Assembly: GCF_009728145.1 (NCBI RefSeq)
Contig: NZ_WOCA01000014.1
Coordinates: forward strand, 54,858 to 118,857
Direction: 5' to 3'
Source: Ornithinibacillus caprae
GTDB taxonomy: Bacteria; Bacillota; Bacilli; Bacillales; Amphibacillaceae
Length of the DNA: 64,000 bases
A program made the position numbers and the translations under genes. Of this stretch, positions 26,136-35,556 are shown piece after piece (the stretch's first letter is position 1; each line of letters starts with the position of its first letter). The notes beneath the pieces are model-generated. The model did no database searches. It was not told the origin of the DNA and saw only the letters and a list, made by a program, of their open reading frames with translations.

Positions 26136-26765
26136 ATGCAATTGGAATCCATTACACTTGCTTTAGCTAAAGGAAGAACATCAAAAAATTCCATTTCACT
26201 TTTACAAATGGCAGGCTATCATTTTGATGATTTTGATGAGGATACAAGAAAGCTCGTTTTCGATGATCACCATAAACGTATGAAGCTTATCTCTGTAAAA
26301 GCAGTTGATGTACCTACGTATGTTGAAAAAGGGGCTGCTGACATCGGTATCGTTGGAAAGGACAACATCTTAGAAGCGCAGTCCAATATTTATGAATTAT
26401 TAGATTTAAGCTTTGGAAAATGTAAATTTGTAGTAGCAGGAATGAGTAAAACATTACAGTACAAATCCAGGTTAATCGTTGCTTCTAAATATCCGGTTGT
26501 GGCTCAAAACCACTTTGAAGCAAAAGGGGTACCAATAGAAACGATCAAGCTTAATGGTTCTGTCGAATTAGCCCCTCTGATTGGCATGGCAGATGTAATC
26601 GTAGATATCGTTGAGACTGGTAGAACACTACGTGAAAATGGATTATCGATTATCGAAGAAATGGACGACATTAGTACAAGATTAATTGTAAATAAAGCTA
26701 GTTTTGCTACCAAAACAAATGCAATTGAGCAATTTATAACAAAAATAAAAACCGTACTGGAGTGA
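26136..26765 (+). CDS. hisG: ATP phosphoribosyltransferase catalytic subunit, short form
   Basis: A 209-residue HisG(S), which condenses ATP and PRPP in the first step of histidine synthesis. It lacks the C-terminal regulatory domain of long HisG and therefore needs HisZ, present upstream. Motifs are LALAKGRTSK at the start, DIGIVGKDN near 68, and the PRPP-binding segment VDIVETGRTLRENGL near 152-166. Start: ATG 26136 follows GGAGG by 4 bases; TTG 26142, 7 bases from the second GAGG, is an equal alternative. The stop precedes the hisD start by 5 bases. Confidence 0.95.
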   Translation: MQLESITLALAKGRTSKNSISLLQMAGYHFDDFDEDTRKLVFDDHHKRMKLISVKAVDVPTYVEKGAADIGIVGKDNILEAQSNIYELLDLSFGKCKFVVAGMSKTLQYKSRLIVASKYPVVAQNHFEAKGVPIETIKLNGSVELAPLIGMADVIVDIVETGRTLRENGLSIIEEMDDISTRLIVNKASFATKTNAIEQFITKIKTVLE

Positions 26766-26770
26766 TGGAA

Positions 26771-28051
26771 ATGAAAATCATGACTGCTTCACAGTTCACC
26801 CAAACCAATACCTCTTCTCCATCTGTACAAGATAAACAACTAGATCAAACGGTATTAGAAATACTTAAACATGTTCAAATAAATGGGGATAACGCTTTAT
26901 TCGCCTACACAGAAAAATTAGATGGAGCTCAATTAGACAATCTACTTGTTTCAGAGGAAGAATTTTATGAAGCTATGGAGCTTGTAGATGAGGAATTTGT
27001 TACGGCTTTAAACCAAGCAAAAGATAATATTACCGCCTATCATAGCCTACAAATAGAAAAATCATGGTTTACAGAATTAGAAAATGAAGTTGTTTTAGGA
27101 CAAAAAATCACTCCCATTGAAAGGGTGGGTATATATGTTCCTGGAGGTAAAGCAGCTTACCCCTCTACTGTCCTGATGAATGTTATTCCAGCTCAACTTG
27201 CAGGGGTAAAATCTCTTTCCATCACTACGCCTCCAAATCAAAATGGAAAGGTTAATCCATATGTTTTAGTTGCAGCACGAATTACAGGGGTAAAAAGAGT
27301 GTATAAAATTGGAGGTGCTCAGGCTATAGCTGCCCTAGCATATGGAACCGAAACTGTAGAGAAGGTAAATAAGATTGTTGGTCCAGGGAATGTTTACGTG
27401 GCACGAGCTAAAAAGTGGGTATATGGGGATGTTGCCATCGATATGATAGCTGGCCCAAGCGAGATCTGCATTATAGCAGATGAAACAGCAAGCCCTCGCT
27501 TTATTGCTGCTGATCTCCTCTCACAAGCAGAACATGACGAGGAAGTAAGGGCAATTTGTATTACTACTAGCCAAGAAGTTGCTACAAAAGTTGCTGATGA
27601 AGTTGAACGCCAATTAACAGATTTAGAGCGAAAGCAAATTGCGGAAACAGCCATACGTAATAACGGATATATCATTGTAGCAGAAACTCTTATAGAAGCT
27701 TTCGAAGTCGCAAATGAGATTGCACCTGAGCATTTACAACTGATGATTAAAAATCCAAACGAACAGCTAAGATACGTTCAACATGCAGGGGCTATCTTCT
27801 TGGGAAATTATTCTCCCGAACCACTTGGGGATTATTTTGCAGGACCAAACCATACGCTGCCAACTAGTGGTACAGCGAAGTTCTCTTCCCCACTTGGCGT
27901 TTATGATTTCATGAAAAAATCTAGTATTATTAACTATTCTCAAAAGGCATTACTACAAGCTGCAGATCAAGTCATAAAACTAGCAAATACAGAAGGTTTG
28001 TCAGCACATGCCAATTCCATTCAAATCAGAAAGGATGATCATCATGCGTAG
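26771..28051 (+). CDS. hisD: Histidinol dehydrogenase
   Basis: A 426-residue zinc enzyme oxidising histidinol to histidine in two NAD-dependent steps. Typical segments are [56 protein letters not shown], the zinc ligands in SQAEHDEE, the catalytic pair in APEHLQL, and [16 protein letters not shown] 26771 is chosen because GGAG lies 8 bases upstream; ATG 26765 and GTG 26762 are too close to that site. The stop overlaps the hisB start by 8 bases. Confidence 0.95.
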   Translation: MKIMTASQFTQTNTSSPSVQDKQLDQTVLEILKHVQINGDNALFAYTEKLDGAQLDNLLVSEEEFYEAMELVDEEFVTALNQAKDNITAYHSLQIEKSWFTELENEVVLGQKITPIERVGIYVPGGKAAYPSTVLMNVIPAQLAGVKSLSITTPPNQNGKVNPYVLVAARITGVKRVYKIGGAQAIAALAYGTETVEKVNKIVGPGNVYVARAKKWVYGDVAIDMIAGPSEICIIADETASPRFIAADLLSQAEHDEEVRAICITTSQEVATKVADEVERQLTDLERKQIAETAIRNNGYIIVAETLIEAFEVANEIAPEHLQLMIKNPNEQLRYVQHAGAIFLGNYSPEPLGDYFAGPNHTLPTSGTAKFSSPLGVYDFMKKSSIINYSQKALLQAADQVIKLANTEGLSAHANSIQIRKDDHHA

Positions 28052-28628
28052 TTATTCCGCTTCTAGAAAAACAACTGAAACCAATATTAGTTTAGACTTT
28101 TCCATTGATGGAAATGGTAATGCCACTATCGAAACAGGTGTAGGTTTTTTCGATCATATGCTCATTCTATTTACAAGACATGGACTTTTCGACTTAACGA
28201 TCTCCTGTCAGGGTGATCTTGACGTTGATCAACACCATACTGTGGAGGATATCGGTATTGTACTTGGGCAAGCTTTTGCAAAAAGTATTGGTAACAAAGA
28301 AGGCATTAATCGATATGCAACGATAAATACGCCAATGGATGAAGCCTTATCTTCTGTAACAATCGATATTAGTGGACGCCCTTATCTCGTTTTTCATGTG
28401 GAAGGTATGAAAGATAAAATAGGTAATTTTGATACAGAATTAGTAGAAGAGTTCTTCCGTGCTTTTGTGAATCAAGCAAATATTACCTTACATATCAATT
28501 TAGAATATGGTAAAAACAGCCACCATATAGTTGAATCCATTTTTAAAGGATTTGGAAGAGCCTTAGATGAAGCTAGCAAAAAAAATCCACGTATTCAAGG
28601 TATTCCTTCTACAAAAGGTATCTTATAA
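28044..28628 (+). CDS. hisB: Imidazoleglycerol-phosphate dehydratase
   Basis: A 194-residue monofunctional IGPD, which dehydrates IGP to imidazole-acetol phosphate. The two manganese-binding motifs are [10 protein letters not shown] (about 60-69) and [13 protein letters not shown] (about 157-169), with GVGFFDHML near 33. There is no N-terminal phosphatase domain; the phosphatase is HisJ. ATG 28044 has AAAGGA 8 bases upstream and overlaps the hisD end by 8 bases; a longer frame from 28008 lies inside hisD and is not used. Confidence 0.95.
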   Translation: MRSYSASRKTTETNISLDFSIDGNGNATIETGVGFFDHMLILFTRHGLFDLTISCQGDLDVDQHHTVEDIGIVLGQAFAKSIGNKEGINRYATINTPMDEALSSVTIDISGRPYLVFHVEGMKDKIGNFDTELVEEFFRAFVNQANITLHINLEYGKNSHHIVESIFKGFGRALDEASKKNPRIQGIPSTKGIL

Positions 28629-28652
28629 GACGAACAACAAAGGAGTATACGG

Positions 28653-29258
28653 ATGATTGCAATAATCGATTATGGTGCGGGCAATATTAAAAGCTTGCAA
28701 TTTGCACTAACAAAACTAGGCTATGAATCTTATTTAACAACTGATCAAGGTGAGATTAGAAATAGTAATGCCATTATTTTACCAGGGGTTGGGGCATTTG
28801 AGGATGCGATGACGGCGTTGCACAAGGCTGATTTAGTGGAAGTAATAAAGGATGAGGCAAACAATGAAAAACCGCTTCTCGGAATCTGTCTAGGCATGCA
28901 ACTTCTCTATGAAACAAGTAATGAAGATGGTCTTTCGAATGGCCTAGGCTTATTAAATGGTCATATTGAGCGAATTAACAATTGCGTGAAAGTTCCTCAT
29001 ATGGGATGGAATACCTTATCTCTACACCGGGATAGTACCATCACGTATCAGCTTCCTAGTGAGGCATATGTATATTTTGTTCACTCTTACTTCGCAACTA
29101 ATATTAATGAAAGTGAACTAATTAGTAGTACCAATTATGGTGGCTTAATTCCTGCTATTGTACGAAAGAATAATATTATTGGAATGCAGTTCCACCCAGA
29201 AAAAAGTGGTAGTACAGGGCTTCAGCTCTTAAAAAACTTTGGGGAGATGATATCATGA
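28653..29258 (+). CDS. hisH: Imidazole glycerol phosphate synthase, glutaminase subunit
   Basis: A 201-residue class I glutamine amidotransferase that feeds ammonia to HisF. The catalytic cysteine lies in LLGICLGMQLLYE (about residue 78), and the His/Glu pair in GMQFHPEKSG (about 176-185). IIDYGAGNIKSL at the N terminus and VPHMGWN are family markers. AAAGGAG precedes the ATG. Its 3' end overlaps hisA by 4 bases. Confidence 0.95.
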   Translation: MIAIIDYGAGNIKSLQFALTKLGYESYLTTDQGEIRNSNAIILPGVGAFEDAMTALHKADLVEVIKDEANNEKPLLGICLGMQLLYETSNEDGLSNGLGLLNGHIERINNCVKVPHMGWNTLSLHRDSTITYQLPSEAYVYFVHSYFATNINESELISSTNYGGLIPAIVRKNNIIGMQFHPEKSGSTGLQLLKNFGEMIS

Positions 29259-29977
29259 TTCTTTTTCCAGCAATAGACATTCGAGGCGGTAACTGTGTTC
29301 GATTGACTCAAGGAGATTATAACAAAGAAAAGATTTATAGCGATTCCCCCATAGAGATAGCACAAAAATGGAAAGAGAAAGGTGCATCAGCTTTACATTT
29401 AGTAGATTTAGACGGTGCCAAAACCGGAAAAGCCATAAATCAATCAGTTATCAAACGAATAGCTAAAAACACATCGATTCCTATTCAAGTCGGTGGTGGA
29501 ATTCGTTCCTTAGAACGCATTGAAACGTATTTATCATCTGGAATTGCTCGTGTCATTATTGGTACAGCAGCAATTGAAGATAAGGAATTTTTACAACAGG
29601 CTGTTTCAACATTTGGAGATCAAATCGCGATTTCTATCGATGCACGCCATGGATATGTAGCAACGAATGGTTGGAAACAAACGAGTAAAGTCTTAGCATT
29701 AGATTTACTAAAAGAATTAGAATCTACTGGGATCAAAACAATAATATACACGGATATATTAAAAGATGGAATGTTAAAGGGGCCAAACTTTACTGAATTA
29801 AAAGTGATGAATGAGGCGTCTACCATTAATGTTATTGCCTCTGGTGGCATTTCTAGCAAAGAGGATGTTGAAACATTGCAATCTATGAACCTTTATGGCG
29901 CGATTATTGGTAAAGCACTATACGATGGAACACTTTGTTTTGATTCATTATTGGATGGTGAAAAAAATGCTGGCTAA
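29255..29977 (+). CDS. hisA: ProFAR isomerase (HisA)
   Basis: A 240-residue (beta/alpha)8 barrel isomerising ProFAR to PRFAR. The catalytic aspartates are in FPAIDIRGGNCVRL (Asp8) and YTDILKDGM (about 167). Phosphate-binding loops are VGGGIRSLE and IASGGISS. It overlaps hisH by 4 bases and hisF by 11, so it is translationally coupled at both ends. Confidence 0.95.
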   Translation: MILFPAIDIRGGNCVRLTQGDYNKEKIYSDSPIEIAQKWKEKGASALHLVDLDGAKTGKAINQSVIKRIAKNTSIPIQVGGGIRSLERIETYLSSGIARVIIGTAAIEDKEFLQQAVSTFGDQIAISIDARHGYVATNGWKQTSKVLALDLLKELESTGIKTIIYTDILKDGMLKGPNFTELKVMNEASTINVIASGGISSKEDVETLQSMNLYGAIIGKALYDGTLCFDSLLDGEKNAG

Positions 29978-30731
29978 ACGAATTATCCCCTGCCTAGATG
30001 TTGATCAAGGTCGAGTTGTAAAAGGAAAGAAATTCAAAAACATTCAAGATGTTGCTGATCCTGTTGAAATAGCCAAAAGATACAACAACGAAGGGGCTGA
30101 TGAGCTTGTATTCTACGATATTACTGCGTCTAATGAAGAGAGAAATATCTTTCTTGATATTGTGGAAAAAGTAGCTGCAGAAATAGCCATTCCCTTTACT
30201 GTTGGGGGAGGTATCCGCACCTTGGATGATATTCACAATGTTCTCCGAGCAGGAGCAGACAAAGTCTCTATCAACAGTTCAGCAGTAAAAGACCCTCAGC
30301 TAATCAAACGGGCTGCTAAGAGGTTTGGCACTCAATGTATTGTACTCTCTATTGATGCTAAGGAAATAGAATCTAATAAATGGAATGTCTTTATTCACGG
30401 GGGGAGGAAAAATACATATCGCGATGCAATTGATTGGGCTATGGCTGGTGAAAAGCTAGGTGCTGGTGAAATAGTTGTTAACTCTATTGATGCAGACGGT
30501 GAAAAAAATGGTTATCATTACAATTTAACCAAAAAAATAGCAGATGCAGTGAACATTCCAATTGTCGCAAGTGGAGGAGCAGGATCAATGGAGCACTTTG
30601 TACAAATTCTCCAACCAAATATTGCAGATGCAGCACTAGCAGCTTCCGTTTTCCATTATGATGAGATATCAATTCCTGCTTTAAAAGACGCCCTAGCTAA
30701 TCAAAATATTGTTGTGAGGAGGAATCCATGA
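29967..30731 (+). CDS. hisF: Imidazole glycerol phosphate synthase, cyclase subunit
   Basis: A 254-residue (beta/alpha)8 barrel that turns PRFAR plus ammonia into IGP and AICAR. Catalytic Asp11 is in [15 protein letters not shown] and the second Asp in VLSIDAKE (about 130). Phosphate loops are VGGGIRTLD and [13 protein letters not shown] 29967 has GGATGGTG upstream and gives the standard length; the frame open to 29895 is inside hisA. Overlaps hisI by 4 bases. Confidence 0.95.
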   Translation: MLAKRIIPCLDVDQGRVVKGKKFKNIQDVADPVEIAKRYNNEGADELVFYDITASNEERNIFLDIVEKVAAEIAIPFTVGGGIRTLDDIHNVLRAGADKVSINSSAVKDPQLIKRAAKRFGTQCIVLSIDAKEIESNKWNVFIHGGRKNTYRDAIDWAMAGEKLGAGEIVVNSIDADGEKNGYHYNLTKKIADAVNIPIVASGGAGSMEHFVQILQPNIADAALAASVFHYDEISIPALKDALANQNIVVRRNP

Positions 30732-31369
30732 TGGAGTTACAAGGACCAGCTTTTTCTGTGAATGAGTTAATACCAGCCATTGTACAGGAAGAAACGACTG
30801 GTAAAGTGCTAATGCTAGCTTATATGAATGAAGAGGCATACTTGAAAACAATAGAAACAAAGGAAACATGGTTTTTTAGTAGAAAAAGGAAGGAATTATG
30901 GAATAAAGGTGCAACGTCAGGGAATAAACAAATCGTAAAGCATATTTCCTACGATTGTGACGGCGATTCCATTCTAGTTCAAGTGAATGCAAAAGGGCCA
31001 GCATGTCATACCGGAGAGCAAACATGCTTCTATAACTCCGTTTATGAAAATCATCATTCCTATGTAGATATTATCGAAGAATTGGTCGCCAATATTCGAG
31101 ATAGACGTGTAAACCCTGTGGACGGATCCTATACGACTTACCTTTTCCGTGAAGGAATCGATAAAGTACTAAAAAAAGTGGGAGAGGAAACGAGTGAAGT
31201 AATTATTGGTGCAAAAAATCAAGATAAAGAAGAGTTAACTTGGGAAATTGCCGATTTAACATATCATACACTTGTATTAATGGAAATGACAGGGGTTCGC
31301 ATTTCAGATATTAAAAAAGAACTCCTTAAAAGACATAACCCTATTAAAGGGAAAGGTGTAGTAAAATGA
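30728..31369 (+). CDS. hisI: Bifunctional PR-AMP cyclohydrolase / PR-ATP pyrophosphatase
   Basis: A 213-residue HisIE fusion. The cyclohydrolase domain (1-115) has [19 protein letters not shown], the zinc/magnesium motif [12 protein letters not shown] and [10 protein letters not shown]. The pyrophosphohydrolase domain (about 120-213) has [19 protein letters not shown] and [14 protein letters not shown], an all-alpha NTP pyrophosphatase signature. It carries out steps two and three of the pathway. AGGAGG precedes ATG-ATG. Overlaps hisC by 4 bases. Confidence 0.95.
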   Translation: MMELQGPAFSVNELIPAIVQEETTGKVLMLAYMNEEAYLKTIETKETWFFSRKRKELWNKGATSGNKQIVKHISYDCDGDSILVQVNAKGPACHTGEQTCFYNSVYENHHSYVDIIEELVANIRDRRVNPVDGSYTTYLFREGIDKVLKKVGEETSEVIIGAKNQDKEELTWEIADLTYHTLVLMEMTGVRISDIKKELLKRHNPIKGKGVVK

Positions 31370-32433
31370 GTGCATTTTGGAGCGAGATGGTACATCGAAC
31401 AGAACCTTATGTGCCAGGTGAACAATTAAATGAGGCGAATATCCTGAAATTAAACACAAACGAAAACCCATATCCCCCCTCTCCAAAGGTAGTGGATGCT
31501 ATTACCAATGAATTGAAACGCAAACTTCATTTATATCCTTCTCCAACAGTGGATGGATTGCGTGAGGAAATTGCGAGATATAACTTCCTGCAAAAGGAGA
31601 ATGTCTTTGTGGGAAACGGTTCAGATGAAGTATTAGCTTTTTCATTTATGGCTTTTTTTGAACCAGGAAAAAAAATTCGCTTTCCTGAGATCACGTATAG
31701 CTTTTACCCTGTATATTGTAAATTGTTCAATATTCCATATGAATTAATACCTGTACAGCGTGATTTTTCTTTACAAGTTGAAGGTTTTTTTCAATCAGAG
31801 GGTGGGGTCATCTTTCCTAATCCAAATGCACCGACTAGCATTTATTTATCTATAGAAGCTATAGAGGAAATCATTAAAAACAACTCAAATCAAGTTGTAA
31901 TCATTGATGAAGCTTATATTGATTTCGCATCTGAATCAGCTGTATCCTTAATTAATACCTATGAAAATCTGCTCATCGTGCAAACCACTTCAAAATCACG
32001 TTCATTAGCAGGACTGCGAGTTGGATATGCACTCGGCCATTCAGATTTAGTTGAGGGACTAACACGGATAAAAGACTCGTTTAACTCCTATACCTTAAAT
32101 CGTCTAGCAATTGCTGGAGCAACAGCAGCCTTTCAAGATACAAATTATTTTATGGAAACAACACAAAAAGTTATCCATACACGGGAATGGGTTACATCCG
32201 AGTTAAAGCTGCTAGGGTTTTACGTGTTACCATCACAAGCAAATTTCTTATTTGTAAGTCACTATAAAGTAGTTGCCGAGGATTTATATAAGGAGTTAAA
32301 AATGAATAAAATTCTTGTACGACATTTTAATAAAAAACCTATTCAAAATTACTTGCGAATTACAATTGGTAAAGAAAAGGACATGAAGCTATTCATTGCA
32401 CAATTAAAAACTATTCTACAAAGCTATAATTAA
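31366..32433 (+). CDS. hisC: Histidinol-phosphate aminotransferase
   Basis: A 355-residue PLP enzyme of fold type I, aminotransferase class II. It converts imidazole-acetol phosphate to histidinol phosphate. Markers are [12 protein letters not shown] (about 29-40), [29 protein letters not shown] and the PLP lysine in [15 protein letters not shown] (about 209-223). It is the last gene of the operon, whereas in B. subtilis hisC lies in the trp region. A strong bidirectional terminator follows. Confidence 0.93.
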   Translation: MSAFWSEMVHRTEPYVPGEQLNEANILKLNTNENPYPPSPKVVDAITNELKRKLHLYPSPTVDGLREEIARYNFLQKENVFVGNGSDEVLAFSFMAFFEPGKKIRFPEITYSFYPVYCKLFNIPYELIPVQRDFSLQVEGFFQSEGGVIFPNPNAPTSIYLSIEAIEEIIKNNSNQVVIIDEAYIDFASESAVSLINTYENLLIVQTTSKSRSLAGLRVGYALGHSDLVEGLTRIKDSFNSYTLNRLAIAGATAAFQDTNYFMETTQKVIHTREWVTSELKLLGFYVLPSQANFLFVSHYKVVAEDLYKELKMNKILVRHFNKKPIQNYLRITIGKEKDMKLFIAQLKTILQSYN

Positions 32434-32440
32434 AATTTCA

Positions 32441-32474
32441 AAAACATCTCCCAGTAATTTGGGAGATGTTTTTA
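32441..32474. terminator. Bidirectional terminator after hisC
   Basis: AAAACATCTCCCA pairs with TGGGAGATGTTTT, with A and T runs on either side. It stops the his operon and the converging lipoprotein gene. Confidence 0.9.
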
Positions 32475-32483
32475 TTTAATGAT

Positions 32484-33200
32484 TTATATTAATGTTTCCA
32501 CTTCAGCTTGCTCCTGTAATTCTTCAAGTTTAGCTTGCAAGAGTTCCGTTTGTTTTTGTTGCATAAGTTGTTGTCTAAGTGTATCTTTTAATTCTTCAAA
32601 CTCACCGATTCCTTCTCCGTTTTGTTCCTTTAATTGATCGTAAGTTTCTTTTAATTCTTCATCAGATACTTCCTCAACTGTTAGCTCTTGTTCCATGTAC
32701 TTGTTAACTGTTAGATTTAACGTTAACTGCTCTTTAAGTTGATCCTCTGTTAGCTGCATCTGTTCTAGATACGCTTCTAATTCTTCCTCTTCAATAGCAT
32801 CTATTTCGCCTTGAACCTCATCTTCAGTAACATCGATACCTTTTTGTTCCGCTTCCTGTTTCAGCAGTTCTTGTGCTACTAATTCATTGATTGTTTGTTC
32901 TTTAACCAATTCACGATCATTCATATCCATTCCATAATTAGCCATGGTCATTTTTGTCTGAGCATAAACTGGATTATATTTAACTCCAGTGACCTCTTTA
33001 CCATTAACTGTAACAACTACTTCATCTTCAGCAACTTTTTCATCCTCAGTAACTTCAAATTCCTGAGCTGCCTGCTCACCATCACTTGATTCTGGAGCTT
33101 CTGGAGCTTCTGCATTCTCTTCATTTCCTTCATCATCACCGCAAGCAACTAAAACAGCAGCTAGTCCTACTGCTACGATTAGTAATAATAACTTTTTCAT
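32484..33200 (-). CDS. SurA N-terminal domain lipoprotein (PrsA-like chaperone without PPIase domain)
   Basis: A 238-residue lipoprotein. Signal peptide MKKLLLLIVAVGLAAVLVAC has its lipobox cysteine at 20, followed by an acidic, Ala/Pro-rich linker. The SurA_N-like helical domain has VVTVNGKEVTGVKYN, ELVKEQTINELVAQELLKQE and ITEDE-type DVTEDEVQGEI segments. The parvulin domain of full PrsA is missing; the C terminus is a long Glu/Gln-rich helix, probably a coiled coil. It likely assists folding at the outer face of the membrane. ATG 33200 has GAGG 9 bases upstream; the frame to 33215 starts inside that site. Confidence 0.82.
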   Translation of the reverse strand: MKKLLLLIVAVGLAAVLVACGDDEGNEENAEAPEAPESSDGEQAAQEFEVTEDEKVAEDEVVVTVNGKEVTGVKYNPVYAQTKMTMANYGMDMNDRELVKEQTINELVAQELLKQEAEQKGIDVTEDEVQGEIDAIEEEELEAYLEQMQLTEDQLKEQLTLNLTVNKYMEQELTVEEVSDEELKETYDQLKEQNGEGIGEFEELKDTLRQQLMQQKQTELLQAKLEELQEQAEVETLI

Positions 33201-33373
33201 ATGTGAAAACCTCATTTCTTAAATTAGTGTAATCCAATTCAAACATATTTAAGGGGGTAGATTCAAGTCCTGTAAAATGACAATGCATCCGAAATGGGCA
33301 TGGTTGCACTATTCCAAGGCAGTTTAACATTTATATAACAATTTAACCAAGCCTTTCTTTATTTATGCCACAA

Positions 33374-33402
33374 TTAAAGGCAATCCATAATTGGACTGCC
33401 TT
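33374..33402 (-). terminator. Terminator of the siderophore-binding protein gene
   Basis: Minus strand: AAGGCAGTCCA pairs with TGGATTGCCTT (one mismatch), followed by TTTAATT. Confidence 0.75.
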
Positions 33403-33412
33403 AATCACATAC

Positions 33413-34360
33413 CTATTGACCAATAGTTGCATCTATTTCATTTACCATTTCAGCTACAGATATTAATCCTCCGCCAGAAAGGTACCAGAAATCTGGATCC
33501 AGGTAAAAAATATTATCATTTTGATAAGCTTTTGTATTTTCCATCAACGTATTTTCTACAATTTGCTCTGCAGATGATTCTCCACCAACTGCTGCTGTTC
33601 GATCAATAACATATAATAAGTCTGGATCTTGTTCCTTCACATATTCAAACGTTACATTCATACCATGTGTGGAAGCTTCAATGCCCTCATCTACCGGAGT
33701 AACACCGAATACGTCATGAATGATTCCAAATCTTGAATTCGTTCCGTAAGCACTGATTTTATCATCATTTGCAAGGATAATAAGTCCATTTTCTTCTGAG
33801 GAAGAAGCCTTGTCATTTAATGAAGCAATTGCCTCATCAATAGTTGAAAGTTCTTCTTCAATCTCATCCTTTTTATCAAAGATTTCACCAACAATGTTCA
33901 TATTTGTTTTAAAGGACTCCATATAATTTGTTGTATCCACACCTAGATGAATAGTTGGCGCAATTTCCATTAATTGATCATAAAGAGTTGCTTGGCGTCC
34001 AGAAATAATTATAAGGTCTGGATCTATTTCTGAGATTTTTTCAAAATCTGGTTCCTTTAAACTACCGATATTCTCATACTCATCACTACCGTATTTTTCT
34101 AAATAAGCAGGAATTGTTCCTGATTGTGCTACACCTGCTACATCAATTTCTAATTTATCTAATGTATCCAGAATTCCAAAATCAAATACAACTACTTTTT
34201 GAGGATTTTTTGGTACATCAGTTTCTCCTAACTCATGATTAACCGTAACAGTCTCCTCCTGAGAATTAGCATTAGTATCTCCACTGCTTTCTGCTGAACC
34301 ACAAGCAGCAATGAACAAGATTAATAGACTCATAACTAGTGTAAGTGATAATTTTTTCAT
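33413..34360 (-). CDS. yclQ: Iron-siderophore ABC transporter substrate-binding lipoprotein (YclQ/FatB-like)
   Basis: A 315-residue family 8 (FecCD-type) binding protein with lipobox FIAAC, cysteine 20. Features are VNHELGETDVPKNPQKVVVFDFG, IGSLKEPDFEKISEIDPDLIIIS (shown here in parts: IGSLKEPDFEKI and DPDLIIIS), a long helical backbone segment, and NDNIFYLDPDFWYLSGGG. Gene order permease, permease, ATPase, binding protein equals B. subtilis yclNOPQ, the petrobactin importer, so a catecholate-type ferric siderophore is the likely cargo. It is separated from the ATPase gene by 440 bases and may have its own promoter (TATAAT at 34462-34457 on the minus strand). Confidence 0.82.
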   Translation of the reverse strand: MKKLSLTLVMSLLILFIAACGSAESSGDTNANSQEETVTVNHELGETDVPKNPQKVVVFDFGILDTLDKLEIDVAGVAQSGTIPAYLEKYGSDEYENIGSLKEPDFEKISEIDPDLIIISGRQATLYDQLMEIAPTIHLGVDTTNYMESFKTNMNIVGEIFDKKDEIEEELSTIDEAIASLNDKASSSEENGLIILANDDKISAYGTNSRFGIIHDVFGVTPVDEGIEASTHGMNVTFEYVKEQDPDLLYVIDRTAAVGGESSAEQIVENTLMENTKAYQNDNIFYLDPDFWYLSGGGLISVAEMVNEIDATIGQ

Positions 34361-34800
34361 TTATACTTAACCCCTTTTCTATATAATTTTTTGGCTGCTT
34401 CCTAATAAATTGTTGCTTTTTCAAGGAAGATAGAATGCAACATAACTTTGGAGGAAATTATAGCTTTCTTCCTCTCTTTCGAATCCGAACAATCTAAATC
34501 AATAGCAACATACTATGTGAGAAGAGCCTTCATTTTACATGGACAGTAATACTCCATTTCCCCAAAAAATTAACCACTTTTATAGTACAGCTTCTACCAG
34601 TCGAGCGCTCCAAACGGGTAGATATGTTTATATTGGTAATGCAATATGATTTACCTAAAGCAAAGTATAAGGTAAACTATAATTAAGTAGTCTTCCTTTA
34701 TAATGTATTAGCACGTCTGCTAACCATTATAAGGGATTTTTTTATGGTAATTTTTTGGGCATTTTGAAGTACTACCGCCTTTTAGGCGGCAGCTCCCAAT
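34361..34800. other. 440-base structured gap inside the siderophore gene cluster
   Basis: No gene. Just after the ATPase stop is an 8-bp GC-rich hairpin (CTGCCGCC with GGCGGTAG, 34792-34772), without a T run; it may be a 3' stabiliser or processing site. At 34695-34743 lies a plus-strand terminator-like hairpin followed by seven T. Further left are CTACC/GGGTAG (34593-34620, enclosing GAGCGCTC) and GGTAA/TTACC (34635-34655). On the minus strand a perfect TATAAT at 34462-34457 may drive the binding-protein gene. Confidence 0.5.
34695..34743 (+). terminator. Plus-strand terminator-like hairpin
   Basis: CCTTTATAATG-ATTAGCA pairs imperfectly with TGCTAA-CATTATAAGGG, followed by ATTTTTTT. No plus-strand gene precedes it, which suggests a small RNA or a decayed element. 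Confidence 0.5.
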
Positions 34801-35556
34801 CTAGAAGTATACGCATATTTTTCTATCATCAATGTTTTGTATTTCGATATCCATATCATAGATATCCTTTAATACACATTGATCAATAACATCACACGTA
34901 CGACCCTGCTTTATAATTTTTCCATCTTTTAGTGCAACAATATGATCGGAATAACAAGACGCGAAATTGATATCGTGAATAACTAGGAGAATAGTTTTTC
35001 CTAATTCATCCACTAATTTGCGTAATGTCTTCATTATTTGAACAGAGTGTCTCATATCCAAATTATTTAATGGTTCGTCTAGCAAAATATACTCTGTATC
35101 CTGTGCTAGAACCATTGCTATATGTGCACGCTGACGCTGTCCTCCACTAAGCTCATCTAAGTATTTATCTTGTATTTCACCAAGCTCCATATACCTGATC
35201 GCTTCATCTACTTTTACCCAATCTTCATTTCTTAATTTTCCTTGTGAATAAGGGAATCTTCCAAAAGCAACTAATTCACGGATAGTTAATTTTAAATTAA
35301 TTGAATTCGATTGCTTTAATATAGAAATTTTCTTGGCAAGTTCATTATTCTTAGTCTTCATTATGTCTTGACCATCAATCGTAATTTCACCATCATCTTT
35401 TGCAATAAGTCGACTAATCATCGAGATTAACGTACTTTTCCCAGCACCGTTAGGCCCGATGAATGATGTGATCGTTCCTTTCTCGATGGAAATAGAAACA
35501 TCATCCACAACCTTTTTCTGGTTATACATTTTAAATACATTTTTAATATCTACCAT
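34801..35556 (-). CDS. yclP: Iron-siderophore ABC transporter ATP-binding protein (YclP-like)
   Basis: A 251-residue FecE/FepC-type ATPase. Walker A GPNGAGKST is at 34-42, the signature LSGGQRQRAHIAMVL near 138, Walker B YILLDEPLNNLDMRHS and the switch His LLVIHDINFA. It energises the two permeases upstream, with a 7-base overlap with the second permease gene. It belongs to the Fur-controlled transcript starting near 37490. Confidence 0.9.
   Translation of the reverse strand: MVDIKNVFKMYNQKKVVDDVSISIEKGTITSFIGPNGAGKSTLISMISRLIAKDDGEITIDGQDIMKTKNNELAKKISILKQSNSINLKLTIRELVAFGRFPYSQGKLRNEDWVKVDEAIRYMELGEIQDKYLDELSGGQRQRAHIAMVLAQDTEYILLDEPLNNLDMRHSVQIMKTLRKLVDELGKTILLVIHDINFASCYSDHIVALKDGKIIKQGRTCDVIDQCVLKDIYDMDIEIQNIDDRKICVYF

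Noticed and set aside
34621..34683. Promoter for a plus-strand small RNA ending at the 34743 terminator
   Set aside because: TATAAT is present at 34678 but no -35-like sequence lies at 16-18 bases, so a promoter is not claimed; only the terminator-like hairpin is reported.
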